Below, piece after piece: positions 1-8,352 of a stretch of 16,628 bases of DNA. Position 1 is the first letter of the stretch, and the number at the start of each line of letters is the position of its first letter. This stretch comes from Coprinopsis marcescibilis (Eukaryota; Basidiomycota; Agaricomycetes; Agaricales; Psathyrellaceae). The notes beneath the pieces were generated by a model that was not told the origin of the DNA, did not search any database, and saw only the letters and a program-made list of their open reading frames with translations. The DNA lies in assembly GCA_004369085.1 (NCBI GenBank), contig ML210382.1, positions 1-16,628 of the forward strand. Reading direction: 5' to 3'. A program made the translations under genes and the position numbers.

Positions 1-270
1 GATTTATAATGCTATGCCAGGCTATGTGTCATCAACATGAGGTGGCAGTGCTGTCACTTCTTGTAACTGTTGAGTTGAGCTTGAGTCAGAAGAGCATTGT
101 TGGTACAGCGCTAATCTATTGTTTGACCGTCTCATCAATGGTTTCATACATGGAAGAAGTGTTGCCATAAAGTCATAGTTGATATGTAAAGTGAATTTGC
201 TTGGCATTTCTGATAAACAAATACTGAGATTCATATGTGTCTTTATACCAAACATATTGTCAATACAACA
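1..270 (+). repeat. Presumed 3' part of the Gypsy 5' LTR
   Basis: The stretch has no convincing ORF and ends in ACAACA one base before TGGCACTTTAGC, the geometry expected for an LTR end (..CA) followed by a tRNA primer-binding site. Its left end is outside the window. It does not resemble the LTR-like region at about 7640-8147, although the leaders that follow both are clearly related. The assignment is inferred from position, not from a matching second LTR. Confidence 0.35.
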
Positions 271-271
271 A

Positions 272-337
272 TGGCACTTTAGCGCCCATGCACACCTGGT
301 TGCCTATTCCCCATTCCGAACAACTGCGCAACTAGCC
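272..337 (+). repeat. Primer-binding site and gag leader, copy 1
   Basis: This segment aligns without gaps to 8148-8213, differing at scattered single bases. Both begin [T/C]GGCACTTTAGC and run to the codon where Gag starts. The position after a ..CA terminus and before gag is that of a primer-binding site plus 5' leader. The primer tRNA is not identified. Confidence 0.6.
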
Positions 338-2509
338 AGGTCGCAGCCTTTACAACTGGAGCCTACTGCAAGGGGAATTCAACCTTTACCTCTGATTCCA
401 GTGGGTTTTCACTCAACAATCTTGGGACTTGCAAGCCATATTGCAAGGGATGATCAATCCCAGCTTCAATCAAAAACCGGCTTCTATTCAACAATCATTA
501 ATCTATCACCCATCCCTCTTCCAACCTCTCGGACCTGCAAGGTCACGTCACATTAATCAACATCCCTGGCACCGAAACTAGATCCTGACAACCTCTGGGA
601 AGAGGTTAGAGCAAACCTTCAAGCTCCCATCGCCTCCACATCCAGAATCTCGCTTGGTCTCACCCCTTCAGACCGTACCCAGACAGCTAGATGTCCGCTG
701 CCTACCACAGTCACAACCCCACCTTCAGCAATTCCATTCCCTCCTACAGTGCCCTCATGACGCCAAACAGTTTTGTTTTCCGACAGTTTCGAATACAACC
801 TGCTTGATGAATTGCCGACATTTCGACTTAGACCCGTGCTTTGGTCACCAGATCCAGCCATTTCCCCCAATACTAAACCTCTGACATCACAAATCAAGCG
901 ACCAGACTTCAAAGCAATGGCGCCACAACTCTTACCTAGCAAATACGAACATAAAGCACCATGATGGAACGGAGAAGCTGAGATGCTTGAAAACTTCTGG
1001 GACAAACTTGAAACACTCTTCTGGGAATTTGAGGTTGATCCTGCTGATCAAGTTGATGCAGCCTTGCAATACGCACCTGGACAAGAGGTGAGGTTTTGGA
1101 AGGACACCATCAAAGAGCTGGAATTGTCAGACTGCACCAAGTGGGAGAAGGTCAAGCCTGCTATCTCTTTGATCTACCCTGCAGCCACATCAGAAATGCA
1201 TGGGTATGATGATCTGGTGAAGTTAGTGGAGTCCACAGCGTCTAGGAGAATGACTCAGTTTGCCGAATACTCTGACTACCTCAAGCGCTTCAAAAGCATC
1301 GCCAGTCAACTTGCTGAAGCTGGCAACAACCTTGGAACCTGGCAAAAATCCCAAATGCTGATCACCAGGATCCCACAACCCCTCCGCGAACATGTCGAAA
1401 GTCAGCTTCGACTCATTTCCCCAGCCCATATGCCCAGAACACCATGGAAAATTGAGGAGATCATGACGGCGGCTAAAATTGTCCTTGCTGAACAACTAGA
1501 AAGGTGCGCCTTCAACTTCCTCAACCGTGATGAGCCCTCTGCCCCGGACTCTTCAACAAGGGCAGTGTTTGATTCTTCGAAACAGTCCTTGTCGTCGAAC
1601 TTATTCCAGATCCTGGATATGGAAGCTCTAGCATCAATCATCAGCGCGACAGTCAACAAAGTTCTGGCAGCCAAAGCTGTGTCTCTATCAGTCTCCACAT
1701 CCCAGCAATTGCCAGCCACGTACCCAAACAACATCCAGCAATTGTACCCACCTTGACCTTGCCCAGACAGCTGTATCTTCTGTTCAGAACAAACACATTT
1801 CATTTGGGGATGCCCATTGATCGAGGAATACATTGCAAAGAAATTGTGCATTCACAACCAAGAGTACAAAATTTGCTTACCAAATGGTACCCCTGTCACC
1901 ACTTGCCTCACTGGTCGCAATATGAAGGAAAGGATTGACAATTGGAACACAACAAACTCAGCCTCACACCAGACAGCGGCAATGGCCTCAGTTCATCTAG
2001 TCACCATCATGCCCCACATTCATGCAGGTGCCAACATCCGCTTTCCTCAAGACCTACCACCTGTCTTGATTAACCTCGCTCAAGTCTTTCCTCTTCCACC
2101 CAGAATCCCAGTCGCTCAACCTCAGTCCCCTACGGTGTTCACCAGCGCACATATTGAGCAAATTGACAAAGAAGAGGAGGAACGACCTATATTCATGAGG
2201 ATCAGAGACATGACAGCATCAGCATTTGTGACGAAGGAGAAAAAGGATGAACCTACCAGGAAGCTTTGCTTGGATAAGGGAAGGCCACGGAAGCACAGCC
2301 AGCTTCATCACCTCCACAACCAGCAGCTCCTGTTTCCAAGCTCCCACCCACAACAATGCCACAAGTACAGTTTGTATTGGATGTGGATGACCCGGACTGC
2401 ACTTCAAGACTCATCGATCGAATGTTGGAGCAGACCATCACAGTCTCATGTTGCGATATCATCTCGTCTTTGCCAGGTGTTAGGAAGGGTCTATGAGAAG
2501 TTGAAGCTC
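338..2509 (+). pseudogene. gag: Gag (capsid/nucleocapsid) pseudogene of Ty3/Gypsy element
   Basis: Gag forms the retrotransposon particle and packages its RNA. The frame runs from 338 with a proline-rich N-terminal half (about 560-960), a helical capsid-like core (about 965-1500: KAP-stop-WNGEAEMLENFWDKLE onward, with LREHVESQLRLISP near 1384) and a CCHC zinc knuckle at 1772-1813. After that comes a proline-rich linker towards protease. The ancestral start is inferred at 338: this copy has AGG where the related leader at 8214 has ATG. Stops interrupt the frame at 554 (TAA), 758, 962 and 1754 (all TGA), yet the sequence on both sides stays Gag-like in one frame. Near 2280 the sensible frame moves to the one reading PQVQFVLDVDDPDCTSRLI, and near 2490 it returns to the original frame (EKLKLK). 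The product is not functional. Confidence 0.85.
1772..1813 (+). other. CCHC zinc knuckle of Gag nucleocapsid
   Basis: Translation gives C-I-F-C-SEQT-H-FIWG-C, exactly the C-X2-C-X4-H-X4-C retroviral zinc knuckle that binds RNA. It lies 15 nt after the in-frame TGA at 1754-1756, in the same frame as the capsid part. This shows that the TGA is a mutation and not the natural end of Gag. Confidence 0.9.
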
Positions 2510-2514
2510 AAGAG
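2510..2514 (+). repeat. Left target-site duplication (AAGAG) of solo LTR
   Basis: AAGAG immediately precedes the TGTTGAA end of the nested LTR and is repeated at 2929-2933. A 5-bp duplication is typical of LTR retrotransposon integration. Confidence 0.85.
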
Positions 2515-2928
2515 TGTTGAACGTAGAATGATCGACTACACTTATGTCAGATATGTGACTAAGTGAATATGCTGATGTCATATACATGACTAAAGTATTA
2601 CAAACCATAACACATCCACTTGCGTCATCATTACTCATACCGACTCATACCTGAGTCTAGACTATGCTGGAACATTCTAGCAATGTCTATTTATATATTT
2701 ACTTATCACATGTAGTGTGTAACTTGCTTACTAATACGCTTGTAGAATAGGTATATAAGAGCTGTAGTTTAGCCATATAAGAATAATCTCTCTTGCCTCT
2801 TAACTACCACCTGCTAAGCTATAAGCAACTCTAACTACCCCATACCACAAGGTAAATATGTCCTACCCAGTTGTATACATTGGCCTCCTGCTTGCCTGAG
2901 CATTAGCTGTGCTCTCTGGCTTTCAACA
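2515..2928. mobile_element. Solo LTR nested in the Gypsy gag-protease junction
   Basis: The 414-bp element starts TGTTGAA and ends TTCAACA, a perfect 7-bp inverted terminus with the TG..CA ends of LTRs. It is flanked by AAGAG on both sides. It has no coding capacity but contains a TATATAAG box at 2752-2759. Removing it and one AAGAG restores a continuous reading frame (K-L-K-R-V-V-S-G) across the junction. This proves it inserted into an older element. The lack of any internal region indicates LTR-LTR recombination after insertion. I cannot tell from the LTR alone whether the source was Copia or Gypsy. Confidence 0.88.
2752..2759 (+). promoter_or_regulatory. TATA box of solo LTR
   Basis: TATATAAG lies a little past the middle of the LTR, as expected for the U3 promoter. 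The orientation is inferred from this motif only. Confidence 0.45.
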
Positions 2929-2933
2929 AAGAG
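2929..2933 (+). repeat. Right target-site duplication (AAGAG) of solo LTR
   Basis: This is the second copy of AAGAG, directly after the TTCAACA end. It reads into the protease frame. Confidence 0.85.
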
Positions 2934-3519
2934 GGTGGTTTCTGGGGTGGGAGTATCGAACCTGGTGATAGTGGATAGTAATGACAACAAAATCAAGCTC
3001 TCAACAGCCCAGTGCCTTCACGCCTCACTCCCTTCTCCGTGCAAGGGTGCCTTGATTGTAGCAAACGCAGCCAAGGATATCATGACCTGCAAAGCAATTG
3101 TAGCCCAGTTCTTATGGACTTATCCCCTATTTGACGATGGGTTGCAGATCGTGGGTGCAAGCAAGGAGTTATGGCAAAGGTCTGGGAGTCTGTTGCGAAC
3201 ACATCGAGCACTAAAGATGGAATCAGCAAACGGATCAGTGACAACGACTCTTGGGATGATCGAAAACTTACCAGTCAAGATTGGCAGCAGAGACGGCTTC
3301 ACCATCTATGTGCAGGCCCAAGTGGTTCCCAACACTCCCTACAACCTGCTCCTTGGACAACCATTCCACTGACTTACAGCTGCCACCTTTGCTCACAACA
3401 CCAATGGATCAGTCATGACAACCTTCCAGGATCCAAATTCGAACAATAAACTCACCCTGCCAGCCCTCCCTCAAAGCTGTGTCCCCTGTTCTGGAATCTT
3501 GAACATGGATTTTCACTAA
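2934..3519 (+). pseudogene. pro: Retropepsin-like protease domain of Gypsy polyprotein (broken)
   Basis: The aspartic protease cuts the polyprotein. In this frame the segment PLFDDGLQIVGASKELW (motif D-D-G at 3133-3141) sits where retrotransposon proteases carry the catalytic D-[ST]-G. It is followed about 70 residues later by PYNLLLGQPF, the usual hydrophobic-Gly flap-side signature of fungal Gypsy proteases. A TGA at 3370-3372 interrupts the conserved LLGxPF..LT stretch. The frame continues with TAATFAHNTNGS and later QDPNSNNKLTLPALPQ before a second stop, TAA, at 3517-3519. The serine/threonine of the catalytic triad is Asp here. Between 3520 and about 3668 the linker to reverse transcriptase shows no frame that I can defend. 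Confidence 0.72.
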
Positions 3520-3668
3520 GCATCAATGATTCGGATGGAAACCGAGGAGACCAGAATACACAACAACCTCCACTTTCACCTAATATTACTCAATCTATTA
3601 CTGAATTAGTTTCCACCAACACTCTGCTGTCCGACATCATATACTCACCTCAGCTCTGCTATTATATT

Positions 3669-5466
3669 CCACACAGTGCCATCTCCATTTTTGAAATTTC
3701 AATCGACCCCGAGGATCACAAAGACAACATATGGTCATCATTATTCACCACCCCTGCATACGAAGCGGCGTACTACAAATACAAGAAGGTTGCAGACCGT
3801 GTTAAGCCAATTCCGGCCACCCTCCCTTCCAAGTTTTGCATCCGACGTCAGTTTCTGCCAGAACAAGACCTGCTTGAAGGCTTACCTTTGCTTCCAACTC
3901 ACCCCCCAGGATTTACGCCAGGAGAACGATATACGCAAGAGAGGAAGGAGAAGATGAAGGTGAACGAGGATGGGTTCTTGATGGGTGAAGAAGAAAAGCT
4001 GGTTCACTATGTGGTGCGAGAGTTGGAGAAGTGTTTTGCATGGGGAACAATATGCCGAATCATTTGGCAGCTATTCAATCTACTTGGTACTTGACCTGCT
4101 GATGGGATTCGACCAGAGAAAGCTCCATCCAGACTCACAGGATCTCATGACATTTCAATCACCACTTGGCATGCTGCGCCTCACTCGGATTCCCATGGGC
4201 TACACCAACTCGATGCAGATTCAACACAGGGACCTCACCTTCCTCCTCCAAGACGAAATCCCCCATGTTACAATGCCCTTTGTTGACGACGTACCTGTCA
4301 AAGGCCCACCAACCCAATATGAAACTGACAACAGAGTGTACAAATCAATTCCCGAGAACCCCAGCATCCGGCACTTCGTGTGGGAGCATCTCCATGATGT
4401 GACATGTGTGGTGACAAGGATCATTAACGCTGGAGGGACCTTTTCTGGGCCAAAAGCTTGCTTGTGTGTTCCTGAAGCAGTTATCATCGGACACCTCTGC
4501 ACCTACGAAGGACGACAGCCTGACAAGTCTCGAGTTCGTAAAATTCTGGACTGGCCAACACCAAAGAATGTGACCGGCGTCCGTGGTTTCCTCAGGACAG
4601 TGGGAACTGTGTGCATGTTCATCAAAGACTTAGCGGCTGTTGCAGCTCCCCTGGTCCGACTTACCCGAAAATGCATGGAGTTTGAGTTTGGAGAAGACGA
4701 AATGGCTGCCATGGATGCCCTCAAAGACTTAGTGAAGAACTGCCCTGCTATTCAACCAATCGATTACTCCACGGACCATGAAACAGTGCTTGCTGTCGAC
4801 TCATCGATTTATGGCTGTGGTTATGTCTTGTCTCAAACCGGCGCTGACAGCCTTCTTTACCCTAGCCATTATGGATCTATTACCTGGAACGACACTGAAC
4901 AACGGTATTCCCAATCAAAGTATGAGTTATTTGGCTTGTTTCGCACTCTCAAGGACGTTCAATTGTATATTGTTGGGGCCCGGAACCTTGTGGTCAAAAT
5001 GGATGCCTCATACATCAAGGGAATGATCAACAAACCGGATATTCAGCCAAATGTGACCATCAATCGTTGGATAGCTGGCATCCTTCTGTTCACCTTCACG
5101 CTTCGACATGTTCCTGCCTGCCTTCACCATGCCGCTGACGGTTTATCTTGGCGAGAGCCATCCCCAGATGATGATGTCGAAGATGACAGCGATTACGAAC
5201 AATGGATTGACAAGGCCAATAGTCTTGACGTTCAAGTTTCAAACCCCGACCTTCGCATCATGTCACTCTGTCCTACCCCTTCTGACGTGCTGTGCTATTC
5301 CCTTGCCTTGGATACAGAAACCAATGACATGACATTGGCCGATGCCATTCCACGATCCAAAAAATCACTGCAGAAAGATGCTCTAGTAATCGATGTGGGG
5401 AAGTTCCTGAGGAAACCCAAGCCGCCAGATCACCTGAAGGACTGCCAACTTGATCGCTTCGTTTGA
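3669..5466 (+). pseudogene. pol: Reverse transcriptase-RNase H of Gypsy polyprotein, internally deleted
   Basis: This domain copies element RNA into DNA. From about 3669 to 4043 the frame reads the pre-RT linker (HSAISIFEISIDPEDHK, later KVADRVKPIPATLPSKF and TPGERYTQERKEKM) up to ELEKCFAWG. The sensible frame then changes and resumes directly at EQYAESFGSYSIYLVLDL. The RT fingers, with the conserved LRN-P-P and D-L-PLN region, are missing. Downstream are TFQSPLGMLRLTRIPMGYTN, the catalytic FVDD at 4279-4290 and the thumb/connection (PEAVIIGHLCTYEGRQPD). RNase H follows with acidic residues at 4798 (AVDSS), 4924 (YELFGLF), 5002 (KMDASYI) and 5137 (AADGLSW). A TGA ends the frame at 5464, but the same frame continues into integrase, so this stop is also a lesion. 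Confidence 0.9.
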
Positions 5467-6714
5467 TATTCCACCAAATCTTTCATGCTTGAGGACCGGT
5501 TATGGCGATGCAATCATCTAGGGAAGCACCAGCTCATAATAGCACCACCCAAACGATACGCACTCTTGAAGCAAGCACACGACAACCTTGGACATACGGG
5601 AGTTTTTATGGTTCAAGTCCGCCTACTCACACTCTTCTGGTTCCCCAACCTTCTTGACGACATTAAATGGTACATCAAGACCTGCCACAAGTGTCAGATT
5701 CGAAACGTCCACCGATATCACATCCCACCATCAGTCCCAATGCCCAACAACCTCTTTCAGAAAGTTTACATGGATGTTATGGTTATGCCTGTGTCAAGCG
5801 GCTTCAAATTTATCCTTCATGCTCATTGCTTGCTTTCCTCCTATCCTGAGTATTGTCTCCTCCGTGCCGAATCAGCCACCGCTATTGCCGACTTTATCTT
5901 CAAGCAGATTCTTTGTCGATGGGGGGCTGTCAAAGAGATCGTCACTGACAACGGGACACCCTTCGTAGCAGCACTGGATGTCATCGCAAAACAGTACCAG
6001 GTATGCCATATCCGGATCTCACCTTACAACTCTCAGGCGAATCTGGTGGAACGATGACACTTCGATGTAAGGGAAGCACTTATCAAAGCGACGAATGGGC
6101 AGGACCATCGATGATCTGATTTTGCATACTTGGTTTTGTGGGCTGAGAGAACGGCTATCCAGCGATCAACAGGTTACTTGCCATACTACATTGCTCATGG
6201 CATCGAACCCCTGTTCCCGTTCGACCTTGCTGAAGCTACGTGGCTCACAGCACCCATCGGTTCACCTCTTTCCACTATTGACCTTATTACCCATCGTGCT
6301 TGTATGTTGCAAAAACGGCCTGAGGATCTCAAAGCCGTCAAGGATACCTTACACAAATTGCGTATCAGGTCCTCCGAGAAGTTTGAGAAGATGTACCGCG
6401 AATTAATTCAGAACTTCGACCTTCAACCCGGAAATCTTGTCCTTGTGCGCAATTCGAAGCTCGACTTGTCAATCAGTTACAAGAATAAGCCTCGCTATGT
6501 CGGTCCAATGGTTGTAGTGCAATGGACTCAACGAAGATCATACATCCTGGCTGAACTTGATGGGTCTGTTTCCAAGCTTCGTTTCGCTGCCTACCGAATC
6601 ATCCCCTATTACCCTCACCTCAACAAACGAATTCAAATCACCAAAATCACAGAGTTGTCGGCTGAAGAACTACTCAAATACACGATCGATAGGGACGGCG
6701 AGCTTGACTGCTAG
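5467..6714 (+). pseudogene. int: Integrase of Gypsy polyprotein (broken)
   Basis: Integrase inserts the element's DNA into the genome. The zinc-binding domain has H-X4-H (AHDNLGH, 5578-5595) and C-X2-C (CHKC, 5683-5694). The catalytic core shows Asp at 5773 (YMDVMV), Asp at 5947 (VTDNGTPF) and Glu at 6049 (LVER), with 33 residues between the last two by my count. TGA stops follow at 6055 and 6112, but the frame goes on with HFDVREALIKATNGQDH and LVLWAERTAIQRSTGYLPYY. It ends with the SH3-like C-terminal domain (NKPRYVGPMVVVQW, then SYILAELDGS) and stops naturally at 6712-6714. No chromodomain is visible. Confidence 0.92.
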
Positions 6715-6726
6715 GCCAACGATTGT

Positions 6727-7362
6727 CTAAACTACAGTGGACGCTTCCCCAACCTTCTCAGGCTCCTCCTTGACCCTGTTGACTGCGACTGGCACAGCAT
6801 CAACCACCCCCATTGGCTTTAACAACACAATACACCCTTGCATTACTTGCACGCTTACAGTCCCATTATCCCCCCTCCCGAAATGAGTATTGAAATTGGC
6901 AAACTTCTTGGCAAGATGGACATTGCACCTTTTTTGGGACCAGAACGTCTCGACCAAAACAGCATCGGAAACGAGTTTTGCCCCTGCAATTTGGGCATCA
7001 AAAGTCTTATCAGTGTATAGCGGCTTCCCTACAGCATCGACGGTGTTAACGAAGTAGAGGATGCAATGCTGGAGGTTGTGATCAATCTTGAAGTGCTTGT
7101 CCATGTTCGCTGGGTAGAGTTCCTTAACAAAGAGATCCCAGTTATACAGTTAGACCTAAACGATCGTCAGCACCAACACCCACCAGACCAGTACTTCACT
7201 CACTATACGAATCAACACAGTATTTATGACATCGGTTGCATTGTCATCATAGTAGACAGCATCAAGAGCACTTGCCAGCGAAGTCTTAGCGACCTCAACC
7301 TGCTGGATGAGTGAGCTTTGGATGTGTTCAGCAGTAGAAGTGCAGACATGGACGATAGACAT
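6727..7362 (-). CDS. Hypothetical protein, spliced, antisense to the retrotransposon
   Basis: I do not recognise this protein. Exon 1 (7204-7362) encodes MSIVHVCTSTAEHIQSSLI and ends at GTGAGT. Exon 2 reads ELYPANMDKHFKIDHNLQH, through FVNTVDAVGKPLYTDKTFD, to a stop at 6727-6729. The best in-frame intron is 7123-7203 (81 nt, GTGAGT..AAG, branch CTAAC), giving about 184 residues. The alternative acceptor at 7155/7156 (TTTAG) has a better consensus and a CTGAC branch, but it puts TAA two codons downstream. The product looks soluble, with no signal peptide or membrane segment, and its C-terminus is charged. It starts only 12 nt after the end of pol and has its own TATA box, so it is either a host gene, a captured gene, or an antisense accessory gene of an element. 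Confidence 0.5.
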
Positions 7363-7409
7363 GTTGGGTTGGGTTTCTGATTGGTATGCTCTTGCCCCCT
7401 CCCCCTTTT

Positions 7410-7417
7410 ATTTTATA
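7410..7417 (-). promoter_or_regulatory. TATA box for the minus-strand hypothetical gene
   Basis: On the minus strand TATAAAAT lies about 48 nt upstream of the ATG at 7362. It is followed by a purine-rich stretch and an AACCCAACCCAAC leader, which suits a fungal core promoter. Confidence 0.5.
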
Positions 7418-7820
7418 TTTTGTGTTTGTCTTTAATTGACCATAGTGTTGCTTATTTTCTTGGGATTGGTGTTTTTTTATTTTTGGACTCAAAGTTTTAC
7501 CTTTTTTGCCTCATGCTCTATGAGAGGCTTTGCTTGCACTGTCTCCCATGGAGACAGTACAAAAAGTTCCCGGGATATGTAGAGGATGCGTCTTGCCTCC
7601 TCAGGGAGCTCGATGCACCCTCTCACATGACCACCGAACCTTTGCACATGATTGTTGTATCGTGTTTTCCCCTTTTTGGACTTTACTTATCCATATTTGG
7701 ACATACTGCACTTAGATGGTAGAACAAGATTCTTTGTACCCCATCAAGGTCTTAGTTAGGTGCGATAGAAGGCCTAACAAGTTTTTTTGTACTCTTTTAG
7801 CACAGACCATCCCTGCGTAG

Positions 7821-7827
7821 TATAAAA
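7821..7827 (+). promoter_or_regulatory. TATA box of LTR-like region
   Basis: TATAAAA lies 56 nt before AATAAA (7883-7888). In compact LTRs the start and the poly(A) signal lie this close. Confidence 0.6.
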
Positions 7828-7829
7828 AC

Positions 7830-7845
7830 CGAGGCATTGGCCTCG
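7830..7845 (+). repeat. Perfect hairpin near the predicted transcription start
   Basis: CGAGGC-ATTG-GCCTCG forms a 6-bp stem with a 4-nt loop, three bases after the TATA box and upstream of AATAAA. It would be at or near the 5' end of the transcript. Confidence 0.6.
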
Positions 7846-8147
7846 AGATTCTTTAGCTATTTACCAGTGGGTATCAAGTTCAAATAAACCATGTTTCTCA
7901 CCCCTATTCTCTCTCTGTCTCGTCTCGACCCTTCCTGCTTTGCTCACTATCCACTCTCCCTTCTCTCTCTACACCCGTGGTGTCTACAGTCCCTTGTGTG
8001 GGGCTCTGTTGCATCTTGTCGTATCTTGTCTCGTGAGTGTTTGTGAAGGTCCTTGTCATGCTAATTCTCTGTTTTTCTCGAACTATAGTCGTCTACTCTC
8101 CCTCTAGGTCCCCAGTTCATGAGCAACCCGCTTCGAATCATCTTGCA

Positions 8148-8234
8148 CGGCACTTTAGCACCCGTGCACACCTGGTCGCCTATTTCCCATTCCAAACAAC
8201 TGCGCGACTAGCCATGTCGCAGCCTCTACACCAG
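8148..8234 (+). repeat. Primer-binding site and gag leader, copy 2, truncated after gag ATG
   Basis: This is a direct repeat of 272-358: about 85 bp with scattered substitutions. It includes GGCACTTTAGC, CACCTGGTCGCCTATT and CATTCCAAACAACTGCGC. It contains an intact ATG at 8214-8216 followed by TCGCAGCCT. Similarity to the first copy ends at about 8234, after which the sequence is the 3' flank of the DLH gene. It is the stump of a second, related Gypsy element. Confidence 0.7.
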
Positions 8235-8352
8235 CACATGCACCATGATTTATCTTGTTGTATATGGAATCACGACGCTACCCCATTCTCTTATATCTTG
8301 GGTAACTCTGTCATCCCAGTCTATCCTTGATAACCATACATGCCTTTTAACG

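Larger units (their letters stand above)
1..6716 (+). mobile_element. Degenerate Ty3/Gypsy LTR retrotransposon
   Basis: This is an LTR retrotransposon of the Ty3/Gypsy order: Gag, protease, reverse transcriptase, RNase H and integrase follow each other on the plus strand, with integrase after RNase H. A presumed LTR end and primer-binding site precede Gag. The copy is dead. It has in-frame stops at 554, 758, 962, 1754, 3370, 3517, 5464, 6055 and 6112, frame changes near 2280, 2490 and 4043, a mutated gag start at 338 and a nested solo LTR at 2515-2928. I see no chromodomain after the integrase and no polypurine tract or matching 3' LTR directly after position 6714, so the 3' end looks truncated or replaced. 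The family type is familiar from mushroom-forming fungi; assignment to a named family would need a repeat library. Confidence 0.9.
7640..8147 (+). mobile_element. LTR-like promoter region of a second Gypsy-type element
   Basis: The region carries TATAAAA (7821-7827), a 6-bp stem hairpin at 7830-7845, AATAAA (7883-7888) and a CT-rich U5-like stretch (about 7895-7980). It ends in TTGCA, right before a copy of the Gypsy primer-binding site and leader. That order (U3 promoter, short R with poly(A) signal, U5, PBS) is the layout of a 5' LTR. The left border is not resolved; a TGCACATGATT at about 7637 is one candidate. Its sequence is unlike the LTR end at 1-270, so it belongs to a different family or subfamily. 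It could instead be the promoter of a lost plus-strand gene, but the leader argues for an LTR. Confidence 0.5.

Noticed and set aside
619..1005. Minus-strand ORFs over gag and pol
   Set aside because: They are mirror frames of the Gag/Pol coding sequence, without promoters or domain signals of their own.
554..6114. Programmed TGA readthrough or an altered genetic code
   Set aside because: The stops fall inside conserved domains at irregular places, along with frame changes, a deletion and a lost start codon. Decay explains all of it.
6500..6714. Chromodomain at the integrase C-terminus
   Set aside because: After the SH3-like stretch the protein ends with a charged tail; no aromatic cage residues or chromodomain pattern could be seen.
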